DNA from: Stenotrophomonas cyclobalanopsidis
GTDB lineage: Bacteria; Pseudomonadota; Gammaproteobacteria; Xanthomonadales; Xanthomonadaceae
Length of the DNA: 48,734 nt
Direction of reading: 5' to 3'
Assembly: GCF_008710035.1 (NCBI RefSeq)
Contig: NZ_VYKI01000016.1
Span: 1 to 48,734 of the forward strand
Shown here: piece after piece, positions 33,482 through 40,803 of the stretch
How positions within the stretch are numbered: the first letter of the stretch is position 1
Layout of the letters: each line of letters opens with the position of its first letter
Notes under the pieces: model-generated
What the model was told of the DNA's origin: nothing
Databases searched by the model: none
What the model saw: the letters and a program-made list of their open reading frames with translations, nothing else
Program-made: the position numbers and the translations under genes

Positions 33482-33864
33482 CGGGATCAGGGGGCGCGGC
33501 TGCGGTGGCCGTCGCGAGCGGTTGGGTGGGGGCTCTGATCGTGCGGAGGCGGCTATTGCAGCGGCGTGAAAGCGGGTGATGGGGGTGTCAGGGGTGGTGG
33601 GGGGCGTATGACTGGCTCATCGACGCAGACCGACAGGTGTTCGCGCAAGCAACTCCATCCGTGCGGGCATTCGGTACCTGCGCCTGGGCGCGCGCGGTGC
33701 GTTCAGTAACTTCCGCGCTTTGGCTCTGCTTCCCGTACCTCAGTGTTCGCTGGTTCACACATTCAGAGTGCTGCTGCTGTGGACGCTGTGCCGACCACAT
33801 GCCGCAGAACCCATCTATGCCATCATCCAGCCAGAACCGCAGTACCCAACAAGGCTGAGCACGC
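33482..33864. other. 383-bp gap before the second effector, no gene supported
   Basis: No clear gene, repeat or terminator was seen between the MBL-like gene and the effector at 33865. Short open frames on both strands lack signals and composition typical of neighbours. Unlike the first effector, no immunity gene is directly upstream. The promoters of both divergent genes must be here. Confidence 0.5.
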
Positions 33865-34791
33865 ATGGAGCAGGCATTACGCTACACGGTGACCGTTTTC
33901 CTGGCTGCCCCGGGCACCCCGCTGAAGAGCGGAGGCGTATCCCCGCGCGGGCAGATGTATCTGCAGGTTGCCGAGGGCGAGGACACCCACAGTTACGGCT
34001 TCGCGCCGCCGCGGCTGCCGCCCGGTGAAACCGCGAAGGGCGTGCAGTACGCCCAGGTGTGCCACGACGATGCGGACGAGCACGTGGACCCGTATTACAG
34101 CCGCACCCTCGAAATCACCGCCGAGCATTACGGCTGCCTGCGCGACTTTGCCGAGGAACCGGCCGAGTTTGAATTTGATGTCGACCGCCCGGCCACCATC
34201 AACCGCTGCAGCGACTTCGTCTGGGCCGCGCTGAACTACGCGGGCTTACACCCGCTGCCCACGCCGCTGGATGGCGGTAGTGATCTGGGCGAGTTCGCGG
34301 TGCTGTTCAACCTGCCGGAAATCCAGTGCATTGCGGCACCGTTCCCCGACAGCGATCTGAATGCCGAAAGCCATCACCCGATGCCCGAGCGCGGGGCCGA
34401 GGATCATCGGCAGGGCGACCGCGCTGAAGGCGAGCCGCCGCCGAGCCCGATGGAAGTGGCCGGCACGCTGCTGGATCCCTCGCATCCGGACCACCGGCTG
34501 TTCGCACAGCTGATCCAGAAGGTGGCCGAGCTGGATGCCGCGCATGGCCGCACGTTCGATGACAGCAGCCAGCGCATCAGCGCCAGCCTGCTGGTGCTGG
34601 CCAAGCAGAACAATCTCTCGCGTGTGGACCACGTGCTGTTGAGCCGATCCACCCGCGATGCGCATGCGGCCGAGAGCATCTTCATCGTGCAGGGCGACCG
34701 TGACGACCCCGCGCATCGCCGCGCCAGTATCCCCACCGAGGTGGCGGCGCAGACCGATGTGGCCGATTCGCTGCGATTAAAGGAGCAGTAA
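33865..34791 (+). CDS. X-T4SS effector paralogue with altered active site, plus XVIPCD
   Basis: This 308-residue protein is homologous throughout to the effector at 28848: VTVFLAAPGTPLKSGG, SYGFAP, DPYYSRTLEIT, the Cys site NRCSDFVWAALNYAGL (Cys115) and APFPDSDLNAE. The histidine of GHMYY in the other copy is glutamine here (SPRGQMYLQV, Gln30). After a Pro/His-rich linker the XVIPCD (about 214-308) reads QLIQKVAELDAAHGRTFDDSSQRISASL, LSRVDHVLLS, SIFIVQGDRDDPAHRRASIPTEVAAQTDV. The Gln-rich tail is short. It may be a weakened or retargeted toxin, or the true catalytic His may lie elsewhere. No neighbouring immunity gene; the next gene is a YncE-like protein. Confidence 0.83.
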   Translation: MEQALRYTVTVFLAAPGTPLKSGGVSPRGQMYLQVAEGEDTHSYGFAPPRLPPGETAKGVQYAQVCHDDADEHVDPYYSRTLEITAEHYGCLRDFAEEPAEFEFDVDRPATINRCSDFVWAALNYAGLHPLPTPLDGGSDLGEFAVLFNLPEIQCIAAPFPDSDLNAESHHPMPERGAEDHRQGDRAEGEPPPSPMEVAGTLLDPSHPDHRLFAQLIQKVAELDAAHGRTFDDSSQRISASLLVLAKQNNLSRVDHVLLSRSTRDAHAAESIFIVQGDRDDPAHRRASIPTEVAAQTDVADSLRLKEQ

Positions 34792-34956
34792 CCCGGGCAG
34801 CCGCCACGCAGGCGTGGGCGGACGCCACAGCCCCCAGCTGCTACCATTGCCCCGCAACCCAGCCAGCCCACCCCGCGCAGACAGGTGCGGGGCGGGCCGT
34901 CGCAGAACGGCCCAGCGAGCCAGGACACCCTCCCGTGCCCTTTCAAGGATGCTCGC

Positions 34957-36099
34957 ATGACCCGTCTTTCCGTTTTCCGCTCGGCCGCTCTGGCCGTTGC
35001 CATCTCGCTCAGCGTCGGCGCCCCGGCCGCATTTGCCGATAACGCGACCGCTGCAACTGCCGCCAGCACCGCCGTGCAGCGCCAGGCCATCGCCCAGGGC
35101 CTGTACGAGCTGGCCTACAGCCCCACCCAGAACGCCGTGTTCGTGGCCTCGTCCGGCGGCTTCGGCGACAACGCCGGCCCGTCCCAGGTGCTGCGCCTGG
35201 ACCCGGCCACGCTGGCCGTGCAGGCCCGCATCCCGCTGGAGCGCAAGGGCTTTGGTGTGGTGCTGGATGACGCCCATAACCGCCTGTACGTGGGCAACAC
35301 CGTGGACACCTCGGTGACCGTGGTCGACACCGCGCAGAACAAGGCCATCGGCACCGTGCAGCTGATGGAAAAGAAGGTGGGCAAGGACGGCAAGACCGGC
35401 TACACCCATGACCTGCGCGAGCTGGTGGTCGACAGCGCCGCCAACCGCCTGTACGTCACCGGCCATTCCGGCGAAGGCAGCGTGCTGTTCGTGGTGGACA
35501 CCACCACGCTGAAGCTGATCGACACCATCCCGGGCCTGGGCAAGGCGAAGGCGCCGGGCCTGGCGCTGGATGCGGCCAACAAGCGCGTCTACACCAGCAA
35601 CCTGCTGGCCGACCTGGTGGTGGTGGGCACCGATTCGAAGAAGGTGGTGGCCCAGCACAAGATCGCCGCCGAGCAGCCGATGAACATCGCGCTGGACCCG
35701 GACGGCAAGCGCCTGTTCGTGACCGACCAGGGCTCGGCGATGATCCGCGACTACGTGACCAAGAGCAGCGAGGGCTTCGTCAGCAAGCACCCGGGCCAGC
35801 GCGTGCTGGTCCTCGACCGCACCACCGGCAAGGAACTGGCGAGCATCCCCACCGATGCCGGCCCGCTGGGCATCCTGCTGGATGCACCGCGCAAGCGCCT
35901 GTACGTGACCAACCGCGAAGGCGGCACGGTGACCGCGTATGACAGCGCCAGCTACAAGAAGGTGGCCACCTATGCGATGCCGACCCACCCGAACAGCCTG
36001 GCCTTGGATGCGAAGAACAACGTGCTGTTCGTGAGCATCAAGAACGGCGAGAAGGATGCCAAGGGCTCGGAAGAGAGCGTGGCGCGCATCCAGCTGTGA
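34957..36099 (+). CDS. YncE-like periplasmic seven-bladed beta-propeller protein
   Basis: This 380-residue protein has a signal peptide (MTRLSVFRSAALAVAISLSVGAPAAFA, cleavage near 27). At least six propeller repeats follow with the pattern xxLYVGNTxDxxVTVVDTxxxK (for example NRLYVGNTVDTSVTVVDTAQNKAIG, KRVYTSNLLADLVVVGTDSKK, KRLYVTNREGGTVTAYDSASYKK). YncE of E. coli binds DNA and its role is unclear; family members often sit beside iron or copper uptake genes. ATG 34957 follows AAGGATGCTCGC. GC-rich hairpins at about 34876-34915 lie in the leader. It ends before a GTAG repeat pair and a strong terminator. Confidence 0.88.
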   Translation: MTRLSVFRSAALAVAISLSVGAPAAFADNATAATAASTAVQRQAIAQGLYELAYSPTQNAVFVASSGGFGDNAGPSQVLRLDPATLAVQARIPLERKGFGVVLDDAHNRLYVGNTVDTSVTVVDTAQNKAIGTVQLMEKKVGKDGKTGYTHDLRELVVDSAANRLYVTGHSGEGSVLFVVDTTTLKLIDTIPGLGKAKAPGLALDAANKRVYTSNLLADLVVVGTDSKKVVAQHKIAAEQPMNIALDPDGKRLFVTDQGSAMIRDYVTKSSEGFVSKHPGQRVLVLDRTTGKELASIPTDAGPLGILLDAPRKRLYVTNREGGTVTAYDSASYKKVATYAMPTHPNSLALDAKNNVLFVSIKNGEKDAKGSEESVARIQL

Positions 36100-36106
36100 T
36101 GTGACC

Positions 36107-36165
36107 GGTAGCGTCGGGCCACACCCGGCGAAAGCAGAAACGGTAGCGCCGGGCCATGCCCGGCG
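36107..36165. repeat. Two direct GTAG palindromes
   Basis: GGTAGCGTCGGGCCACACCC and GGTAGCGCCGGGCCATGCCC, each ending GGCG, lie head to tail 10 bp apart. They are the same subtype as at 2741. Confidence 0.85.
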
Positions 36166-36179
36166 GCTTTTCACGTGAA

Positions 36180-36208
36180 AAGGCAGGGTGCAGACCCTGC
36201 CTTTTTCT
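36180..36208 (+). terminator. Intrinsic terminator after the yncE-like gene
   Basis: AAGGCAGGGT / ACCCTGCCTT, 10-bp stem with a GCAG loop and a TTTCTTTT tail. Confidence 0.93.
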
Positions 36209-36279
36209 TTTGCGGTTGCGGCATGGCCGACCGACCGCTACGGTTCAAGCTCATGGCAGGGAGCCCAAGGGTCATCACA

Positions 36280-36855
36280 ATGTCGGGTAATCACCGCTGT
36301 CTGCGCGCCGGGCTGTTCGTCATGTTGCTCGGTAGCCTGGGTGCCTGCCGCGAGCGCCTTCCGGATGCGCCGGAGCCGCTGGATCTGGTCAAACCCATCG
36401 ACGTCGCCGCATCCGGCCAAACGGTACGGTTTGAATTCGAGACAAGTGCCCGCAACTTCCATCCGGGGCGAACCTATGCGCTCGAGCTTGAGGTTCAGCG
36501 AAACGGATCGCAGCGTGCAAGTGAGCCGGACATGGACAGTGTCCGTATTCCCTTTGAAGTGTTCCTGCAGCGGTGGACCGAAGGTACTTGGAACGATATG
36601 GCGACCATCGACAGCTACCAAGCAATGGCACGGAATGCGGGGGCTGCGATGCCGAGCTGGCATACGAACAACGCTTGGCGTTATGCATCGTTGAACGGAG
36701 GCAGTCGCGGCCAGCATCAATGGAGTGTGGTTGCCCTGCCCTTGGAGATGGGCGCCCGCTACCGTCTGGAAGTACGTACCGTCCAGGTGACGGAGGCACT
36801 GCAGGACTACTCGGCCCGCTTGCAGGTCCATGCCGCCCGACCCGCTGGGAAGTGA
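36280..36855 (+). CDS. Lipoprotein resembling X-T4SS immunity proteins, partner effector lost
   Basis: This 191-residue protein has the lipoprotein signal MSGNHRCLRAGLFVMLLGSLGAC (lipobox LGAC, Cys 23). The mature domain has VRFEFETSARNFHPGRTYALELEVQR and a C-terminal LPLEMGARYRLEVRTVQVTEALQDYSARLQVHA, the same beta-rich pattern as the immunity lipoprotein at 28200. I chose ATG 36280 because AAGGG lies nine bases upstream. Directly after its stop, in the same frame, is a stub of an XVIPCD effector C-terminus (36856-36978). The simplest reading is an immunity gene whose effector was deleted. It may still protect against toxins of siblings. Confidence 0.75.
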   Translation: MSGNHRCLRAGLFVMLLGSLGACRERLPDAPEPLDLVKPIDVAASGQTVRFEFETSARNFHPGRTYALELEVQRNGSQRASEPDMDSVRIPFEVFLQRWTEGTWNDMATIDSYQAMARNAGAAMPSWHTNNAWRYASLNGGSRGQHQWSVVALPLEMGARYRLEVRTVQVTEALQDYSARLQVHAARPAGK

Positions 36856-36978
36856 TCAATATTTCGTCCTTCGCACCTGCGTGCCAGCATGGCCACTGCA
36901 GTGGCGGCGCAGGCGCGTACCCAGGACGAGCAGCAGCACCGCCAGGTGCAGGAGCAGTCCGGGCCGCGCATGGTGTAG
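36856..36978 (+). pseudogene. C-terminal remnant of a deleted XVIPCD effector
   Basis: After the lipoprotein stop the same frame stays open for 40 codons: RPSHLRASMATAVAAQARTQ, then DEQQHRQVQEQSGPRMV and TAG. PSHLRAS-M-ATAVAAQ matches the end of XVIPCDs (compare PAHLRAMLPTAEAAQ at 36991-37398 and PAHIRASMTVEEAA in the first effector). A Gln-rich tail ending GPRM is also typical. No start codon or toxin domain remains. It is an internal deletion that kept the immunity gene and the last 40 codons of the effector. Confidence 0.75.
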
Positions 36979-36990
36979 CGGCCCGCGAGA

Positions 36991-37398
36991 TTACCCCAGG
37001 CGGTGCGCCGGGTTCTGCTGCTGTTCCTGCTCGCGTACCTGCTGTTCCGGCTGCAGCCCCATGGCCGGCTGCTGCGGGGCGAGGCCCAGCTTCTGCAGCG
37101 ACTGTTCGGCCGGGGTCTGTGCGGCTTCGGCGGTGGGCAGCATGGCGCGGAGGTGGGCCGGATTGGCCGGGTCGCCCTGCACCACGAAGATGTTGTGGCC
37201 GGACGGATGCTGCGCGGTGGCGTTGCTGACCACCACATGGTCGGCACGTTCCAGGCCCTGTTCGCGCGCCTTCACGGTGAGGCTGGCGGTCAGGTTCTCG
37301 CTGGTCGTGTCGAAGGCACGGCCGTGCTTCTCGTCCAGCGCCGCCACGCCCTGGCGGATCTGCTGGTGGAGGCTGTAGTCGGGATGGTCAGGGGTCAT
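36991..37398 (-). CDS. Stand-alone XVIPCD protein without toxin domain
   Basis: This 135-residue protein is an XVIPCD alone: MTPDHPDYSLHQQIRQGVAALDEKHGR, TTSENLTASLTVKAREQGLERADHVVVSN, NIFVVQGDPANPAHLRAMLPTAEAAQTPAEQSL, then a Gln-rich tail QPEQQVREQEQQQNP. It lacks any N-terminal effector module. The in-frame upstream sequence to 37524 is not a recognisable domain, and ATG 37398 fits the domain start. It could be a decayed effector, or a trans-acting adaptor or competitor for the coupling protein VirD4. It is convergent with the effector remnant at 36856-36978. Confidence 0.8.
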   Translation of the reverse strand: MTPDHPDYSLHQQIRQGVAALDEKHGRAFDTTSENLTASLTVKAREQGLERADHVVVSNATAQHPSGHNIFVVQGDPANPAHLRAMLPTAEAAQTPAEQSLQKLGLAPQQPAMGLQPEQQVREQEQQQNPAHRLG

Positions 37399-37555
37399 CG
37401 CTGTGCTCCGTTCGGCCGTGCGTGGGGGACCCCAAGTGTAGAACGGGTGGCGGCTGCGCCGGAAATGCCTTTGTTGCCAGCCTGCAGGGCGGGGGACGCA
37501 GGGGATGGCGTCCGTGGTGACCATGAATGGACGAAGGCGTGTTGGGGGAATGGGG

Positions 37556-38008
37556 ATGAAACAGAGGGGCAGGAGGCTGTCGCCCTGGCTGGCGGTGGTC
37601 CTGATGGCCTGCGGCCAGGGCGTGGCGGGGCAGGACGCGGCGCAAGGCGTGCCGCTGGGAGATGCCGATCCGAGCTGTCCTTCACAGGATTTCCCACAGT
37701 TCCTGCGCTACTTCACCGATCTGGCGGATGACCGCGTGCGCGTGCGTTACACCAGCGATCCGCTGGAATACGAGGCGCCGGCGTACGGCGCCAGTGAAGG
37801 CGAGGCCGTCACCGAGCTGAGCCGCGAGGCCGGGCCTCGCCGCTTCACGCGCCTGCGTGCGACCACGCTGCGGGCAACCCCGTCCATCACACCGCTGGAG
37901 GACGGGGGACAGCAGGTGCGCTTGGGCGATGATGCGCAGGCCGAGCAGTACACCTTCGCGCGCCGCTATGGCTGCTGGATGCTGACCCGGGTAAGCCGTT
38001 CCTGGTAG
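37556..38008 (+). CDS. Exported protein, possible lipoprotein and immunity candidate
   Basis: This 150-residue protein has a hydrophobic N-terminus (MKQRGRRLSPWLAVVLMACGQG). LMAC could be a lipobox with Cys near 19. The mature part, CPSQDFPQFLRYFTDLADDRVRVRYTSDPLEYE and RYGCWMLTRVSRSW, looks NTF2/lysozyme-inhibitor sized, with two Cys that may pair. I chose ATG 37556 because GTTGGGGGAA precedes it. Earlier in-frame ATGs give an Arg-rich prefix with no signal. Its stop TAG is the start of a BIME-like repeat. It is divergent from the stand-alone XVIPCD gene. Role inferred only from place and signal. Confidence 0.7.
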   Translation: MKQRGRRLSPWLAVVLMACGQGVAGQDAAQGVPLGDADPSCPSQDFPQFLRYFTDLADDRVRVRYTSDPLEYEAPAYGASEGEAVTELSREAGPRRFTRLRATTLRATPSITPLEDGGQQVRLGDDAQAEQYTFARRYGCWMLTRVSRSW

Positions 38009-38073
38009 GTGCCAACCTTGGTTGGCACGAGACGGGCGCTTGCGCGCCATGCCAACCAAGGTTGGCATCTACC
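38004..38073. repeat. Single BIME unit related to the 9-kb array
   Basis: GGTAGGTGCCAACCTTGGTT with GGCAC is mirrored by GCCAACCAAGGTTGGCATCT with ACC. This is the same palindrome pair as in the 89-bp array, with a different spacer. The left TAG is the stop codon of the preceding gene. Confidence 0.93.
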
Positions 38074-38189
38074 GAGGGCAACCTCTGCGCCGTCTGTGCA
38101 CACCGTGTCACGGTAGAGGCCGATTCCATCACGGCGGCTATCGGTGGGCCCGCCAACAATGGGAGCCTCCCTTCCCCATAAGAGCTGCC

Positions 38190-39002
38190 ATGACTGCCCC
38201 TTCCGTCCGTCTGCACGTTGAAGATACCGGTGGCACCGGTCGCCCGGTCGTTCTCATCCACGGTTGGCCGCTGTCGGCTGAAGCCTGGAAGGCCCAGGTG
38301 CCGATCCTGCGTGATGCCGGCTACCGCGTGATCAGCTACGACCGACGTGGGTTCGGCCGTTCCGAAAAGCCTGCCGACGGCTACGAGTACGACACTTTGG
38401 CTGCCGACTTGGCCGCAGTGATCGAAGAGCGCGATCTGAAGGACGTCACCCTGGTCGGTTTCTCGATGGGTGGTGGCGAGGTAGCCCGCTACATCAGCAA
38501 CCATGGGCAGGAGCGGCTGCACAGCGTGGTGTTCGCCTCGGCCGTGCCGCCGTATCTGTTGAAGAGCGACGACAACCCCGAAGGCCCGCTGACCCAGGAC
38601 AAGGCCGACGAGATGAGCGGTGGCCTGGCAAAGGATCGCGAGGCATTCTTTGACAGCTTCACGCGTGATTTCTTCAGCGCCAACGGTAAGTTGAAAGTGA
38701 CCGAGGAAGAACGCCAAGCGGCCATTGCCTTGTGCCACCAGTCCGATCAGACAGCGGCGCTCGGCTGCATGAAGGCCTTCGCCACGACGGATTTCCGTGG
38801 TGATCTCAAGAAGGTCAGCGTGCCGACCCTGGTGCTGCACGGTGACAGCGACGCCACGGTTCCATTCGAGGGCTCCGGCAAGCGTACGCATGAAGCCATC
38901 AGCGGCAGCGAGCTGGTCGTGCTGAACGATGCGCCGCACGGCTGCAACACCAGCCACGCCGATGACTTCAATCTGGCGCTGCTGAACTTCCTGAAGAAGT
39001 GA
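38190..39002 (+). CDS. Alpha/beta hydrolase, non-haem chloroperoxidase-like
   Basis: This 270-residue protein has the oxyanion HGWPLS (near residue 24), the nucleophile elbow GFSMGGGE (Ser near 92), the acid Asp in LHGDSDATVP (near 218) and the catalytic His in NDAPHGCN (near 247). DRRGFGRSEKP is typical of the cofactor-free haloperoxidase/esterase branch. Length fits. ATG 38190 follows GAGCTGCC. The natural substrate cannot be inferred. The next gene starts 26 bp downstream on the same strand. Confidence 0.92.
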   Translation: MTAPSVRLHVEDTGGTGRPVVLIHGWPLSAEAWKAQVPILRDAGYRVISYDRRGFGRSEKPADGYEYDTLAADLAAVIEERDLKDVTLVGFSMGGGEVARYISNHGQERLHSVVFASAVPPYLLKSDDNPEGPLTQDKADEMSGGLAKDREAFFDSFTRDFFSANGKLKVTEEERQAAIALCHQSDQTAALGCMKAFATTDFRGDLKKVSVPTLVLHGDSDATVPFEGSGKRTHEAISGSELVVLNDAPHGCNTSHADDFNLALLNFLKK

Positions 39003-39028
39003 AGTAACGCTCCGAGTAAACCGACCGC

Positions 39029-39199
39029 ATGGCTACCGCCCGCACGCCCCCGTGGAAGAAGCCCAACCCGAAGGGGCAGAAGAAGCAGCCCCTGTCGGAT
39101 GCGCAGAAGGCCGCCGCGCGGCAACGCGCGGAGGAGAGCGGGCGGCGCTACCCGAACCTGGTCGACAACATGTGGGCGGCGAAACTGCCGCGCGGCTGA
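39029..39199 (+). CDS. Small basic protein, conserved-looking
   Basis: This 56-residue frame reads MATARTPPWKKPNPKGQKKQ, then PLSDAQKAAARQRAEESGRRYPNLVDNMWAAKLPRG. The N-terminus is Lys/Pro-rich and the C-terminal helix amphipathic. From memory, similar small proteins occur in Xanthomonadaceae. It lies 26 bp behind the hydrolase gene and four bases from the end of the convergent gene. It could bind nucleic acid because of its charge, but this is only a guess. Confidence 0.65.
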   Translation: MATARTPPWKKPNPKGQKKQPLSDAQKAAARQRAEESGRRYPNLVDNMWAAKLPRG

Positions 39200-39203
39200 G
39201 CCA

Positions 39204-39944
39204 TCACTCAGCCGCGCTGCCTTGCGCCATTGGTTGCCAACCGGCTTCGCGCCCGGGCGCTACGTTGCGTTCGTGCATGTTGATCATCGCCGGGGGCAGT
39301 GGCATGCAGTCCTGCAGGGCTTGGCGCAGTGCGTTGGCATCCACCGGCTGCGCGGTGGCGATCTGCAGCACGGGCCCGCGCCGACGTATCTGCACCGGCA
39401 GCACGTCATGTACCTCGGTCATGCCCGCCGTGCGCGCGACGCGGTAGCGCATGACGATGGGCCGTGCGGTCTGCTGCAGCACCGGCGCCCATGCCTGCAG
39501 CAGCGTGTCCTGCTGGGCGGCCGGTACCTGCACGTCGATGACGGTGGATGGGTAGCCGCGCAGGCTTTCTACCATCACCTGGAAACGCGCGCCGTTGGGC
39601 ATCAGCAACGCGCAGGCTGTCACACTGCCTATGAATACCACAGCGGCGGCAGCGATCCAGCTGCGCGGGACCTTTGGCTGCAGGGTGATGCTGCGCAGAT
39701 TGGGGCGGCGCTTGCGCAGGCGCCGGTAGCGGCGCTGCGCCGCGGGGCTGGGCAACAGGCTGTGTTCGGGCAGCGGCACTTCGCGCGGCGGTAGACGCGA
39801 AAGACGCGTGTTGATGACGCGGGCGACCAGCCAGCCTACGCCTGCAGCCACCAGCAGTGGCAGGGCGAGGCGCACGAACAGGTACAGCTCCAGCACTGGC
39901 GGCACTCCTGTGCGCGTTCCGATGGGCCGCATATGATCGCGCAT
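39204..39944 (-). CDS. Inner-membrane protein of unknown function
   Basis: This 246-residue protein has two hydrophobic segments: LYLFVRLALPLLVAAGVGWLVARVI (near residues 20-45) and SWIAAAAVVFIGSVTACALLM (near 95-115). A basic cytoplasmic stretch (AAQRRYRRLRKRRPN) lies between them, and a C-terminal domain of about 130 residues lies outside. The latter contains VIDVQVPAAQQDTLLQAWAPVLQQ and RRRGPVLQIATAQPVD. No family recognised. An ATG at 39932 is an alternative start. It is divergent from the 40026-40682 membrane protein. Confidence 0.7.
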   Translation of the reverse strand: MRDHMRPIGTRTGVPPVLELYLFVRLALPLLVAAGVGWLVARVINTRLSRLPPREVPLPEHSLLPSPAAQRRYRRLRKRRPNLRSITLQPKVPRSWIAAAAVVFIGSVTACALLMPNGARFQVMVESLRGYPSTVIDVQVPAAQQDTLLQAWAPVLQQTARPIVMRYRVARTAGMTEVHDVLPVQIRRRGPVLQIATAQPVDANALRQALQDCMPLPPAMINMHERNVAPGREAGWQPMAQGSAAE

Positions 39945-40025
39945 CCACCCGGCGGTGTCGCATCTGCCTGCCGACAGCGCGGCGTGGCATCGCTAGGATG
40001 CGCAACCTTTGCCGGGATGCACTGC

Positions 40026-40682
40026 ATGACGCCCATGACCGCCCGCCTCCGGCGCTTCTTTGGCGCGGGACTGACGCTGTTTTTGCTGCACGGCCTGGCG
40101 CTGGCATCGGTGGCGCTGGCGGTGGGTTACTTCCACCACCGCCTGGATCTCTTGCTGGAGCCCGTCGAGCTGCCGCTGCTGCTGTCCTGCGGTGGCGGCG
40201 ACCCGATGGCGCGCATGCAGGCGGCCGAGCATCTGCTGGCGCGTGCAGGTGCGCTGGATGACTGGCAGCCGGTGTGCTGGGTGGTGGTGGGTGCACTGCT
40301 GTGCTCGCTGCTGGGCACGGTGGTGGTCAGCCTGCATTGGCTGCAGCAGGTGCGGGGCCTGCACCGGCGCAGCGTCTGGGGGCTGCTGGGCCTGCATCTG
40401 CTGGCCAGTGCGCTGGCCGTGCTGCTGCTGCGCCTGTATGAGCAGGTGTGGGCGGGGCTGGTCAGCGCGCTGCCGACGGTGTGCATGGCCGAGCCAACGG
40501 CGCAGGAGGCGGCGGCGATGCTGCCCGCGCACCGCACGCTGCCGCAGTTGCTGTCCGATGCGGGCCTGCTGGTACCGCAGGCGCCGGATGCGCTGGCCAT
40601 CGTGCTGTGTGGTGTGCTGCTGGCCGCGACGGTGATCGGCGTATGGCTGTGGCGCGCGCTGCCGATGCCTGGGCCGGAGTAA
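40026..40682 (+). CDS. Integral membrane protein of unknown function
   Basis: This 218-residue protein has four hydrophobic segments (near residues 11-36, 73-98, 107-130 and 186-211) and a Leu/Val-rich composition. An extracytoplasmic stretch rich in Ala/Pro with Cys residues (PTVCMAEPTAQEAAAMLPAHRTLPQLL) lies between the last two. ATG 40026 follows CCGGGATG, and 40017 and 40035 are alternatives. The gene stands 82 bp from its divergent partner at 39204 and may share regulation. No family recognised. Confidence 0.7.
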   Translation: MTPMTARLRRFFGAGLTLFLLHGLALASVALAVGYFHHRLDLLLEPVELPLLLSCGGGDPMARMQAAEHLLARAGALDDWQPVCWVVVGALLCSLLGTVVVSLHWLQQVRGLHRRSVWGLLGLHLLASALAVLLLRLYEQVWAGLVSALPTVCMAEPTAQEAAAMLPAHRTLPQLLSDAGLLVPQAPDALAIVLCGVLLAATVIGVWLWRALPMPGPE

Positions 40683-40803
40683 GTGTGTGCGTGGGCGATC
40701 CACCGCGCCCTGTCGCGGGCGAGGCGGCGCCGGTCGAGGCGACTGGCTGCATCGAGCCACGCGCAGGTAGAGTGGCCGTTCCTGCCGGATTAAGGATCTG
40801 CCG

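Noticed and set aside
31358..33538. 726-codon plus-strand frame opposite ALDH and the MBL-like gene
   Set aside because: ALDH motifs are intact on the minus strand; the plus frame is a composition artefact.
33588..33866. 92-codon minus-strand frame before the second effector as a possible immunity gene
   Set aside because: No signal peptide or lipobox and no ribosome site; composition unlike real genes here.
34777..36174. 465-codon frame antisense to the yncE-like gene
   Set aside because: It mirrors propeller repeats and has no signal or domain.
36175..36279. N-terminal extension of the 36280 lipoprotein
   Set aside because: It would begin in the terminator hairpin and put the signal peptide 35 residues inside the protein.
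26140..38008. T4SS structural genes expected with XVIPCD effectors
   Set aside because: No VirB/VirD-type gene was found in the window; the apparatus must be elsewhere.
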